Positions 1 through 7,172 are shown, counted from the first letter of the stretch. The stretch is DNA of 9,298 nucleotides from Chitinophagaceae bacterium (GCA_947463755.1 CANHUK010000036.1:1-9298); one strand, 5' to 3'. Program-made: numbers and translations. The notes: generated from the letters alone by a model not told the origin.

Positions 1-548
1 ACCGTCCGGTCCTTCCCGAGCTGCCGGATCACTTCGCGGATCTCAGATATCTGATTGGGATCGAAACCCGTGGTGGGTTCGTCGAGGATGAGGACTTCCG
101 GCTGATGGATGAGCGCAGCGGCGAATCCTACCCGTTGCCGGTAACCCTTGGAGAGTTGTCCGATGCGCTTTGAGCCTTCCGGCATGAGTCCGGTTGTGAC
201 CATGGCCGCTTCGACGGCTTTCTTACGGTCCGTCAGCCGATGCACCGAAGCCATGAAGTCGAGATATTCCCGGATGTACATGTCGGGGTACAGGGGATTG
301 TGCTCCGGCAGGTAGCCCAGGCGGCGCCGGGCTCCGATCGCATCCGTCTGCACGGGAATGCCACAGACACTGACCGTTCCCTCATCGGGCCGGAGGTATC
401 CGGTGATCATTTTCAGGGTCGTGGACTTCCCGGCTCCGTTAGGTCCGAGGAATCCTACGATCTCTCCCTTCCCGACCCTGAACGAAACATCATCCACGGC
501 ACGTTGGGTCCCGTATGATTTCACAAGACGGCTGACTTCGATCGACAT
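1..548 (-). CDS. gldA: GldA-type ABC transporter ATP-binding subunit (3' part missing)
   Basis: This is the ATPase subunit of an ABC transporter, acting at the cytoplasmic face of the inner membrane. In gliding Bacteroidota GldA works with GldF and GldG, but relatives also occur in non-gliding species. The frame is open from an ATG at 548 to the window edge, giving the first 182 residues. Visible motifs are Walker A GPNGAGKST (about 35-43), a Q-loop region reading GYLPEHNPLYPDMY (78-91) in which E and H replace the usual Q, as I recall for the GldA group, the ABC signature LSKGYRQR (132-139), and Walker B VLILDEPTTGFDP (152-164). The usual length is near 300 residues, so the H-loop and the C-terminal tail lie outside. 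The start lies 9 bp after the stop of the small membrane protein gene and directly behind a TAACTTTG element. ABC ATPase is certain. The GldA subfamily rests on the Q-loop segment and overall similarity. Confidence 0.88.
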   Translation of the reverse strand, partial: MSIEVSRLVKSYGTQRAVDDVSFRVGKGEIVGFLGPNGAGKSTTLKMITGYLRPDEGTVSVCGIPVQTDAIGARRRLGYLPEHNPLYPDMYIREYLDFMASVHRLTDRKKAVEAAMVTTGLMPEGSKRIGQLSKGYRQRVGFAAALIHQPEVLILDEPTTGFDPNQISEIREVIRQLGKDRT

Positions 549-552
549 GCTG

Positions 553-560
553 CAAAGTTA
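553..560 (-). promoter_or_regulatory. Bacteroidota -7 promoter element (TAACTTTG) before gldA
   Basis: Read on the minus strand, TAACTTTG exactly fits the Bacteroidota -7 consensus TAnnTTTG, and the following CA extends the form often seen. It overlaps the TAA stop of the preceding gene and ends 4 nt before the gldA ATG, so transcription would begin at or next to the start codon, giving a leaderless or nearly leaderless mRNA. I see no TTG or TTTG -33 element at the expected distance upstream, which lowers confidence. Confidence 0.35.
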
Positions 561-806
561 GTCTTCCGCCACCTCTGCCGAGCTTTCGGGCAGACGGTCG
601 TATTCCCCCTTCCATGCAAACCATCCGAAAAGCAGGAGCCCGAAGGCGATGGGTATGAACACGAGGATGAAGACGGTCCATTGTATGCGTGTATCCATAG
701 TGGGGTTGCGGGCGATCTCGCTGTGGGCGGTGTTGGCCAGCAGCCAGACGGCGGCGGGAGCGAGGGCCATCCATATCCATCCGGCCAGTCTTTTCAGGGT
801 ATTCAT
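558..806 (-). CDS. small two-helix membrane protein, DUF6814-like, partner of the MHS transporter
   Basis: This gene encodes an 82-residue membrane protein of unknown function. Two hydrophobic segments are visible, at about 6-26 and 42-65. They are joined by a short polar loop and followed by an acidic C-terminal tail starting with WKGEYDRLPE (65-74). K5 and R6 before the first helix suggest that both ends are cytoplasmic. The gene lies 11 bp downstream of the transporter stop, so the two are almost certainly co-transcribed and possibly translationally linked. I associate this short type, with its KGEYD-P motif after the second helix, with DUF6814, proteins found beside MHS-family transporters in Bacteroidota. 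That family name is from memory. The arrangement recalls YjcH beside ActP, or the small subunits of some sodium:solute symporters, but I see no sequence similarity to those. A role as an accessory or stabilising subunit is inference. Confidence 0.8.
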   Translation of the reverse strand: MNTLKRLAGWIWMALAPAAVWLLANTAHSEIARNPTMDTRIQWTVFILVFIPIAFGLLLFGWFAWKGEYDRLPESSAEVAED

Positions 807-817
807 GTCCGTTTCGT

Positions 818-2362
818 TTAGTCGTTGACGTTAGGATCGATGCGGTTGCTCACATATAAGGTGCCAATGATCAGGCAGACGGTTGCCACACCAATGGGAT
901 ACCAAAGACCCACCAGCGGATCTCCCTGCCGGATGGTGGTCAGCAGCAGGGCGATGAAGGGTGTGAGGCCGCCGAAGACGCCGTTGCCGATGTGATAGGG
1001 CAGCGACATCGATGTATACCGGATCCGCGTGGGGAAGAGCTCCACCAGGAAGGCCGCGATGGGGCCGTAGACCATGGTCACGAACATGATCTGAATGAAT
1101 ACCAGCCCGATCATCTGCCAGTAGCGGCCCGATGGCAGGGTTCGGCTGATCTTTCCTTTGCCCTTTGCGGTGGGTTTTTCTGAAAGGTAGAGCGTATCCT
1201 TCCTGACTTCTTTCTCGATGATGCCGTTGTCGAATTGTGCGATCGTCGTCACGTTCACCAGGCTGTGATCGCTATTACCTGCGGGCAGGATGGTTCGATC
1301 CACGCGACCTCTTGCCGGGTCTGCCGTCATGCCTTTCGTATCACTGATGGCGAGCATCTGTTGATAGATCGGGCGGTAGGAAATGATGGCCAGGAACATC
1401 CCCAGCAGCATGATCCACTTCCGACCGATGCGATCGCTCAGCCAGCCGAAGAGGATGAAGCCGGGGGTGGCGAGTACGATGGCCCAGATGAGGATGGTGC
1501 GTGTCTGGCCAAAATCCAGCCTGCATACATTTTCCATGAAGGTCTGCGCATAGAACTGTCCCGTATACCAGACGACCCCCTGACCCATCACCATGCCAAA
1601 CAGCGCCAGGAGCACCATTTTCAGGTTGGCCCGGTGCACGAAGCTTTCGCGCAGCGGGTTCTTGGAGATCTTCCCGGAGGCCTTGATCTCCGTGAACAGC
1701 GGGGATTCCTTCATCCGTAGCCGGATGTACACGGATACGCCCACCAGCAGGATGGATAGCAGGAAGGGGATGCGCCATCCCCATTCTTCGAATTTCTGGA
1801 CGGATATCGTCGCATCGGGGTCCAGGCTGCTGCGGGTACCCAGGATGACGCCCAGGGAAAGCAGCAGGCCAAGGGTGGCCGTGGTCTGTATCCAGCTGGT
1901 GTAATATCCCCGTTTCCCGTCCGGTGCGTGTTCCGCGACATAGGTCGCTGCGCCGCCGTATTCGCCGCCCAGCGCCAGGCCCTGGATGAGTCGCAGTAGC
2001 AGTACAATGATGGGTGCCGCGAAGCCGATGCGCTCGTAGCCGGGTACGAGGCCGATGGCGAAGGTGGAGCCGCCCATCAGGATGAGGGTCAGCAGGAAGG
2101 TGTACTTACGACCGACCAGGTCGCCGAGCCGGCCGAAGACCAGCGCACCGAAAGGCCTGACGATGAAGCCGGCGGCAAAGGTGGCGAGGGTGGCGAGGAG
2201 GGCAGCCGTGGGGTTCGTCTGCGGGAAGAACTGGGCTGCAATGATGGGCGCGAGACTACCGAAGATGTAAAAATCATACCACTCGATCAGGGTGCCGACC
2301 GATGACGCGCCGATCACCTTCCAGATCGGGTTGGCTGCCTGGTCCTGTTGCTGTAACTGCAT
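818..2362 (-). CDS. MHS-family MFS transporter (metabolite:H+ symporter)
   Basis: This is an inner-membrane secondary transporter of the metabolite:proton symporter branch of the major facilitator superfamily, related to ShiA, ProP and alpha-ketoglutarate permease. The ATG at 2362 gives 514 residues. Motifs in this numbering are GTLIEWYDFYIFGSLAP (about 23-39), the loop 2-3 motif GRLGDLVGRK (77-86), RLIQGLALGGEYGGA (124-138), WRIPF (196-200), the second-half motif GWLSDRIGRK (306-315) and FPTRIRYT (443-450). Twelve helices can be placed. An unusual hydrophilic stretch of about 80 residues (331-413) falls between predicted helices 9 and 10, on the periplasmic side. An in-frame TTG at 2389 would add nine residues, but I prefer the ATG because the extra residues match nothing I recognise. 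Substrate is unknown. The divergent acs gene points to acetate or another short carboxylate, by inference only. Confidence 0.9.
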   Translation of the reverse strand: MQLQQQDQAANPIWKVIGASSVGTLIEWYDFYIFGSLAPIIAAQFFPQTNPTAALLATLATFAAGFIVRPFGALVFGRLGDLVGRKYTFLLTLILMGGSTFAIGLVPGYERIGFAAPIIVLLLRLIQGLALGGEYGGAATYVAEHAPDGKRGYYTSWIQTTATLGLLLSLGVILGTRSSLDPDATISVQKFEEWGWRIPFLLSILLVGVSVYIRLRMKESPLFTEIKASGKISKNPLRESFVHRANLKMVLLALFGMVMGQGVVWYTGQFYAQTFMENVCRLDFGQTRTILIWAIVLATPGFILFGWLSDRIGRKWIMLLGMFLAIISYRPIYQQMLAISDTKGMTADPARGRVDRTILPAGNSDHSLVNVTTIAQFDNGIIEKEVRKDTLYLSEKPTAKGKGKISRTLPSGRYWQMIGLVFIQIMFVTMVYGPIAAFLVELFPTRIRYTSMSLPYHIGNGVFGGLTPFIALLLTTIRQGDPLVGLWYPIGVATVCLIIGTLYVSNRIDPNVND

Positions 2363-2491
2363 GTTGTCGTTAAGGGATTTTGAATGCAATGGTTGTCAAA
2401 CGGCACCGAATATAAATTATTTAGGCCAAGGGCCGGGTCGGCATAGCCGATAATTTTTTAACTTCCGCCATCAAATCCTATCTCGTCCAAC
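2363..2491. promoter_or_regulatory. divergent control region between the transporter and acs
   Basis: These 129 bp separate two divergent starts and must hold both promoters. On the minus strand TATATTCG (2414-2407) matches TAnnTTTG at all but one fixed position. On the plus strand TAATTTTT (2451-2458) also matches at all but one. Neither has a clear -33 TTTG at normal spacing, so both are tentative. Two inverted repeats lie between them: GGCC-AAG-GGCC (2424-2434) and TCGGC-ATA-GCCGA (2438-2450). They could be operator half-sites or a small hairpin. No Shine-Dalgarno sequence precedes either start. Confidence 0.4.
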
Positions 2492-4411
2492 ATGTCTTAT
2501 CCCTATCAGATCGAGTCTTACGAAGCCTATCAGTCGGCGTGGAAGCAAAGTGTGGAAGACCCCGAAGGCTTCTGGGGCAAAGTGGCGGAGCATTTCCAAT
2601 GGCGCAGGAAGTGGGACAAGGTATTGTCCTGGAATTTCCGTGATCCGGATGTGAAATGGTTTGAAGGCGGTCGCCTGAACATCACGGAGAACTGTCTGGA
2701 CCGCCACCTGGAGCGTTACGGAAACTATCCCGCGATCATCTGGGAACCCAACCATCCCGATGAGCATCACCGGGTGCTGACCTATCAGCAGCTGCATTTC
2801 AAGGTGAACCAGTTCGCGCACGTGCTGCACAACAACGGCGTCCGGAAGGGAGACAGGGTATGCATCTATATGGGCATGATCCCTGAACTCGCCATTGCTG
2901 TCCTGGCCTGCGCCCGGGTCGGAGCCATCCATTCCGTGATCTTTGGCGGTTTCTCCGCCCAGAGCATTGCGGATCGTCTGCAGGATGCACAGGCCGAATA
3001 TATCGTCACTTGCGACGGGGCCTTTCGCGGCGGCAAGGACATTCCGCTGAAGAGTGTGATCGACGACGCGCTGATCGCCTGTCCGTTCGTGAAGCGCACC
3101 ATTGTCTTTACCCGTACGCGCACCCCGGTCAGCATGATCAAGGGCCGCGACGTATGGTGGGAGGATGAGATCCACAAGGTCGAAACCCTCGGTAACCCGC
3201 CCTTCCCGGCCGTTGAGATGGACGCAGAGGACCCCCTTTTCATTCTCTACACCTCCGGTTCCACGGGCAAGCCCAAGGGTGTTGTGCATGCCTGCGCGGG
3301 GTACATGGTCTATACGAACTACACTTTCGTGAACGTCTTCCAGTACAAGCCCGGCGAAGTGCATTTCTGCACGGCCGACATTGGCTGGATCACCGGTCAT
3401 TCGTACATCGTGTACGGTCCCCTCAGCGCAGGGGCTACCTCCCTGATGTTCGAAGGCATCCCTACCTGGCCTGACGCCGGTCGCTTCTGGGATATCGTCG
3501 ACAAGTTCCGCGTCAATATTCTTTATACAGCACCGACGGCGATCCGCAGCCTCATGGCCTTCGGCCTCGGCCCCCTGCAGGGCAAGCAGCTTGATTCGCT
3601 CCGGGTGCTCGGTACCGTGGGAGAGCCCATCAATGAAGAGGCCTGGCAGTGGTACAACGAACATGTCGGAAAACGCAATTGCCCCATCGTGGATACCTGG
3701 TGGCAGACGGAAACAGGCGGGGTACTGATCAGTAACATGGCGGGCGTCACACCTTCGAAGCCGACCTATGCGACCCTGCCGCTGCCCGGCGTGGAGCCCT
3801 TGCTGGTGGACGAACACGGGCAGGAGATCAAGGGCAACAATGTCAGCGGCAATCTCTGCATCCGTTCACCCTGGCCATCTGTGATCCGGACGACCTACGG
3901 CGACCATGAGCGTTGCCAGAAGAATTACTTCTCCGCCTATCCTGAACTCTATTTTACCGGAGATGGCGCCATGCGTGACGAAAACGGATTTTATCGGATC
4001 ACCGGCCGGGTAGACGACGTACTCAATGTCAGCGGTCACCGCATCGGTACGGCCGAGGTGGAGAACGCCATCAATATGCACGCCGGCGTCGTGGAAAGCG
4101 CCGTCGTCGGGTATCCGCATGATATCAAGGGACAGGGGATCTATGCCTATGTGATCTTCAGTGAAATGCATGGCGACGAAGAGCTCACACGCCGGGATAT
4201 CACTTCCACCGTCAGCCGTATCATCGGACCCATCGCAAAGCCCGATAAGATCCAGTTCGTGAAGGGATTGCCTAAGACCCGCAGTGGCAAGATCATGCGC
4301 CGCATCCTTCGGAAGATCGCGGAAGGGGAGACGGAAAATCTCGGAGATACGACGACGCTGCTGGACCCATCCGTGGTGCAGGACATCGCAAAGGGACGGC
4401 TCACGCACTGA
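2492..4411 (+). CDS. acs: acetyl-CoA synthetase (AMP-forming)
   Basis: The enzyme converts acetate, ATP and CoA into acetyl-CoA, AMP and pyrophosphate in the cytoplasm, through an acetyl-AMP intermediate. The 639 residues are close to the usual 650 for Acs. An N-terminal Acs domain is followed by the adenylate-forming core. The phosphate-binding loop is YTSGSTGKPKG (253-263), GEPINEEAW lies at 377-385, and DTWWQTETGG (401-410) holds the tryptophan that limits the pocket to short acids. TGD is at 489-491, the hinge region GRVDDVLNVSGHRIG at 505-519, and PKTRSGK (594-600) carries catalytic Lys600, the residue that Pat-type acetyltransferases modify in other bacteria. All key residues are present, so the enzyme should be active. 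It is divergent from the MHS transporter, consistent with uptake and activation of acetate or propionate. Its stop is 9 bp from that of the convergent L,D-transpeptidase gene, and I see no terminator between them. Confidence 0.97.
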   Translation: MSYPYQIESYEAYQSAWKQSVEDPEGFWGKVAEHFQWRRKWDKVLSWNFRDPDVKWFEGGRLNITENCLDRHLERYGNYPAIIWEPNHPDEHHRVLTYQQLHFKVNQFAHVLHNNGVRKGDRVCIYMGMIPELAIAVLACARVGAIHSVIFGGFSAQSIADRLQDAQAEYIVTCDGAFRGGKDIPLKSVIDDALIACPFVKRTIVFTRTRTPVSMIKGRDVWWEDEIHKVETLGNPPFPAVEMDAEDPLFILYTSGSTGKPKGVVHACAGYMVYTNYTFVNVFQYKPGEVHFCTADIGWITGHSYIVYGPLSAGATSLMFEGIPTWPDAGRFWDIVDKFRVNILYTAPTAIRSLMAFGLGPLQGKQLDSLRVLGTVGEPINEEAWQWYNEHVGKRNCPIVDTWWQTETGGVLISNMAGVTPSKPTYATLPLPGVEPLLVDEHGQEIKGNNVSGNLCIRSPWPSVIRTTYGDHERCQKNYFSAYPELYFTGDGAMRDENGFYRITGRVDDVLNVSGHRIGTAEVENAINMHAGVVESAVVGYPHDIKGQGIYAYVIFSEMHGDEELTRRDITSTVSRIIGPIAKPDKIQFVKGLPKTRSGKIMRRILRKIAEGETENLGDTTTLLDPSVVQDIAKGRLTH

Positions 4412-4420
4412 TCTCCGGGG

Positions 4421-4978
4421 TCACTTCCGGATCTCGACGGAGGTGCCTACGGGCAACATTCCGTATAGTTCGGATATATGGCTGTATTTCACGGATATGC
4501 AGCCCTCGGTCCAGTTCATGAAGCGGTCGACGGCGTACTCTTCGTTGCGTCGGGTACCGTGGATACCGATGCCGCCACCTATCCGCGCGCTGCGAGGGAT
4601 CTGTCCGGCTTTTTTTCGGTCGGTAAAGCGGGAGATGCTCTCCGGGTTGGGATAGTCCAGCAGCAGGAAGAACCCCCATTCCGGGTGTTTGCGCTTGCCG
4701 GTGATCCGGAACCTGCCCTCGGGCGTCCGCCGGTCGCCCTCCATCAGTTTGTCGCCCTGGTCCTTGTTGCCGAACACCACCGGATAGGTGGCGATCCATT
4801 CCCCGTTTTCGAAAAGCATGAGTTCGTAGTCTGACTTATCGATCACGATGGAGTAGACGATCTCATCCGGGCTGCGGGTATCGGAGCGGCCGGTGTCTCG
4901 CGCACTGGTACCGATGGCGGCGACGGCCGCGCTGAACGGGAGGCAGAGTAACAACAGGATCAGGGATCGGGATATCAT
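4421..4978 (-). CDS. secreted L,D-transpeptidase (YkuD domain)
   Basis: This 185-residue protein has a Sec signal peptide (residues 1 to about 21: Arg4, then a leucine-rich core and Ala-Val-Ala-Ala), so it acts in the periplasm. The rest is one YkuD catalytic domain. It opens with VYSIVIDKSDYELMLFENG (41-59) and continues with the family segment DRRTPEGRF (82-90). The catalytic pair is His140 in GIGIHGT (136-142) and Cys160 in NWTEGCISV (155-163). YkuD enzymes form 3-3 cross-links in peptidoglycan, attach proteins to it, or in the YafK/DpaA branch cut such links; sequence alone does not decide which. No peptidoglycan-binding or LysM domain is present. The ATG at 4978 is preceded by AAAGGA about 9 nt upstream, the most Shine-Dalgarno-like sequence in the window. 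The gene appears to be transcribed alone, behind the stem-loop at 5080-5115. Confidence 0.92.
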   Translation of the reverse strand: MISRSLILLLLCLPFSAAVAAIGTSARDTGRSDTRSPDEIVYSIVIDKSDYELMLFENGEWIATYPVVFGNKDQGDKLMEGDRRTPEGRFRITGKRKHPEWGFFLLLDYPNPESISRFTDRKKAGQIPRSARIGGGIGIHGTRRNEEYAVDRFMNWTEGCISVKYSHISELYGMLPVGTSVEIRK

Positions 4979-5079
4979 ATCAGGTCATCCTTTGATAACA
5001 ATAAGGGCAAATTCGATGCCCGAATCTGTCCCGGGCGGTATTTTTTGTTTTCTTTGGCAAAGTGGGCCCGGACAGAGAC

Positions 5080-5115
5080 GGCAAAGCCTTCTTCCATCGA
5101 GAAGAAGGCTTTGCC
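5080..5115 (-). terminator. perfect 15-bp stem-loop after the M28 peptidase gene
   Basis: GGCAAAGCCTTCTTC (5080-5094) and GAAGAAGGCTTTGCC (5101-5115) are exact reverse complements around a 6-nt loop. The hairpin begins about 22 nt past the peptidase stop codon, and no gene on the plus strand ends here, so it most likely closes the minus-strand tatC-rpiB-M28 transcript. No U-run follows it on the minus strand. It may therefore be a weak or unusual terminator, or a structure that protects the mRNA 3' end. On the plus strand it is followed by CTTTAAATT, also not a clean U-tract. Confidence 0.6.
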
Positions 5116-5137
5116 CTTTAAATTAAACAGACGTCGT

Positions 5138-6673
5138 TTATCGCTCTAGGGTTGGCAACGGCAGGTCGCGCTTTATCATCGCCTCGCGGTTGGCCATCTC
5201 CCAGGCGGTGTGGAAGACCAGGCGCGCGCGTTTGGCGAGCAGCGGGTAGTTGATCTTATCGGGCGTGTCGGTGGGCTTGTGGTAGTCCGCCTTCAGCATG
5301 CCATCGTAATAGAAGATGATGGGTACGCCCTTCCTGGCGAAGTTGTAATGATCGCTGCGGAAGTAGATGCGTTCCCTGTCGTTCGGGTCATTGAACTTGT
5401 AGTCGAGCGTCATCTTCACGTACTTTCCGTTGACGGATTCGCTCACAGGTTTGAGTTCGGTGCTCAGCTTGTCATCACCTACCACGTATATATAATTCAG
5501 GGTATCAGGTTTGCTGCGTTCTGTATCGACCCGGCCGATCATATCGATGTTCAGGTTGGCCGTGATCTTATCGATCGCGATGGTGGGGTGTTCGGAGTAG
5601 TACTCAGAACCCCAGAGTCCTTTTTCTTCACCACTGACGGTCATGAAGAGGATGCTCCTGCGGGGGCCTTTTCCGGCTTGTTTTGCCTTCACGAATGCTT
5701 CGGCGATCTCCAGAACGCCCACGGTACCGGATCCGTCGTCATCTGCTCCATAGTAGATGACATCTCCGCGTTTACCGAGGTGGTCATAGTGTGCGGTGAG
5801 TACGAGGTATTCATCCTTCTTGTCGCTGCCTTCCAGCACGCCCAGTACGTTGGTGCTTTCGAGGAATCGGGTGACCTTCTGGAACTCGAGTTCCGCTTCG
5901 GTATTCAGGACGGCTGGTTTCAGGGCTTCAGCGCGTCCCTTCTCCCTCCAGGCCGCGAAGCCTGTGCCGGCGATGAGGGTGGCGGTCTGTTCGGAGATCA
6001 TGTAGGTGTTGGGCGGCAGGGAGGCCTTGAACAGTTCGGTGTACATGTTTCCTACAGGTGTCAGGGGGCGGCGTGGGAAGCCGGTTCCGACGACGAGCAC
6101 GGCGGCAGCTCCCTTCTTCTGGGCGTTGCGGATCTTGGAGAAGGTATTGGCGGGGGAGTTGAAACCCGGTGTTTTGGGTTTGTAGGTGGAAGGGGCACCT
6201 TCGAGAAGGAGTACGGCCTTACCGTGTACGTCTTCTGTGCCGTAGTCGTCGTATCCTTCATCCACGATGCCATGGCCTACGAACACCACTTCCGAGAAAT
6301 ACTGGGTCTGGTTGTGGCTGAACATCATGACCGGCTGGAAATCGGTATTGACCTGCAGGGTTTTTCCGTTGACGACCATCCGGCTGCCCACCAGGGAGTC
6401 GCGGTAAACGGGGAAGGTCATCTGATAGCCGCTGGCGGTACCCGGGTTGAGGCCCAGGTTGCGGAAATGCTGTTCGATGTAGGCTGCTGCCTTGCGTTGT
6501 CCTTCGGTGGCGGTTTCACGGCCTTCCATCTCAGCACCTGCTACCGTGTAGAGGTGTGTCTTCAGGTCGGTTTCGGTGATGGTGGCGGCGAAGGGTCTGG
6601 GGTCCGCCGTCTTGGGTTGTGCCAGGGCCGCATGGGCCGTCAGCAGGCCCGCGAGCATGAGGGAGATTCTCAT
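5138..6673 (-). CDS. secreted M28-family zinc metallopeptidase with PA-like insert
   Basis: This is a predicted periplasmic or secreted aminopeptidase-type zinc enzyme of 511 residues. A signal peptide is visible (1-19, ending AHAALAQ) with no lipobox cysteine. After an N-terminal region comes a PA-like domain at about 120-270, with VFVGHGIVDEGYDDY (130-144) and the HGKAVLLLEG strand (150-159). The M28 catalytic domain follows. Its dinuclear zinc ligands are all visible: His295 in TAHYDHLG, Asp312 in GADDDGSG, Glu350 in SGEEKG with Glu349 as catalytic base, Asp377 in NIDMIGR and His465 in DYHKPTDT. The enzyme should be active. The natural substrate is unknown; relatives release N-terminal amino acids from peptides. 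It follows rpiB by 40 bp and is likely the last gene of that transcript. A signal peptide of the Sec type, lacking twin arginines, argues against export by the nearby TatC. Confidence 0.94.
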   Translation of the reverse strand: MRISLMLAGLLTAHAALAQPKTADPRPFAATITETDLKTHLYTVAGAEMEGRETATEGQRKAAAYIEQHFRNLGLNPGTASGYQMTFPVYRDSLVGSRMVVNGKTLQVNTDFQPVMMFSHNQTQYFSEVVFVGHGIVDEGYDDYGTEDVHGKAVLLLEGAPSTYKPKTPGFNSPANTFSKIRNAQKKGAAAVLVVGTGFPRRPLTPVGNMYTELFKASLPPNTYMISEQTATLIAGTGFAAWREKGRAEALKPAVLNTEAELEFQKVTRFLESTNVLGVLEGSDKKDEYLVLTAHYDHLGKRGDVIYYGADDDGSGTVGVLEIAEAFVKAKQAGKGPRRSILFMTVSGEEKGLWGSEYYSEHPTIAIDKITANLNIDMIGRVDTERSKPDTLNYIYVVGDDKLSTELKPVSESVNGKYVKMTLDYKFNDPNDRERIYFRSDHYNFARKGVPIIFYYDGMLKADYHKPTDTPDKINYPLLAKRARLVFHTAWEMANREAMIKRDLPLPTLER

Positions 6674-6713
6674 TGTTTGATGGTTTGGGGCGTCGGGGGT
6701 GATGAATGGAAGG

Positions 6714-7172
6714 TCAGGCGCAGGGGATCTTTCCTATGCGGGTAGCGTGGCGTCCGCCTTCGAAATCGGTGGCGATGAATTTGTCCACCATTTGCCGGGA
6801 GATCTCTGTGGAGACATAGCGAGCCGGTACGCAGAGGATGTTGGCATCGTTATGCGACCGGGCGAGTTCTGCGATGGGTACATTCCAGCAGATGGCAGCA
6901 CGAATGCCGGCATGCTTGTTGGCGGTCATCGCAACGCCGTTACCTGACCCGCAGAAGAGAATGCCGAAGGCGCATTCCCCCTTTTCCACGGCCTCTGCCA
7001 CGCGGTGGGCATGGTCGGGGTAGTCCACGGAGTCCCGGGAATGGGTGCCCATGTCCATGACAGTGAGGCCGAGTCCTTCCAGATGCGCTTTGACGTCTTC
7101 CTTGTACTCAAATCCGGCGTGGTCGCATCCGAGTGCGATCGGCAGGAAGAGGTTGAATGGTGAATGGTTCAT
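6714..7172 (-). CDS. rpiB: ribose-5-phosphate isomerase B
   Basis: The enzyme interconverts ribose 5-phosphate and ribulose 5-phosphate in the non-oxidative pentose phosphate pathway, in the cytoplasm. The 152 residues match the usual RpiB length. Characteristic segments are GCDHAGFEYK (15-24) with the Asp17-His18 pair, MGTHSRDSVDYPDHA (41-55), LFCGSGNGVAMTANK (72-86) with catalytic Cys74, GIRAAIC (89-95), SHNDANILCVPAR (106-118) with catalytic His107, and EGGRH (138-142). These match the known active-site cysteine and histidine of E. coli RpiB (Cys66 and His99). LacA and LacB of galactose 6-phosphate isomerase and allose 6-phosphate isomerase belong to the same fold, but no lac or als gene is nearby. 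The gene lies 42 bp after tatC and 40 bp before the M28 gene. Confidence 0.95.
   Translation of the reverse strand: MNHSPFNLFLPIALGCDHAGFEYKEDVKAHLEGLGLTVMDMGTHSRDSVDYPDHAHRVAEAVEKGECAFGILFCGSGNGVAMTANKHAGIRAAICWNVPIAELARSHNDANILCVPARYVSTEISRQMVDKFIATDFEGGRHATRIGKIPCA

Noticed and set aside
2160..2205. Tandem 9-bp repeat (gtggcgagg twice)
   Set aside because: It simply encodes the Leu-Ala-Thr repeat of a transmembrane helix in the transporter (LLATLATFAA), so it needs no separate explanation.
2363..2389. TTG start at 2389 for the MHS transporter
   Set aside because: An ATG 27 nt downstream gives a normal N-terminus (MQLQQQ). The nine extra residues show no family similarity.
2438..2459. TCGGC-ATA-GCCGA plus T-run as an intrinsic terminator on the plus strand
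   Set aside because: There is no plus-strand gene upstream whose transcript would end here, and the stem is short. It is kept as a possible operator or leader hairpin instead.
2471..3817. 448-codon open frame on the minus strand inside acs
   Set aside because: It is antisense to a fully conserved acetyl-CoA synthetase, and its product is rich in His, Arg, Gly and Asp with no recognisable fold. It is a compositional shadow.
5210..6745. 511-codon open frame on the plus strand opposite the M28 peptidase gene
   Set aside because: It covers almost exactly the antisense of a gene with all catalytic residues in place. Its translation shows no domain, signal or motif I recognise. High GC at third codon positions readily keeps the antisense frame open.
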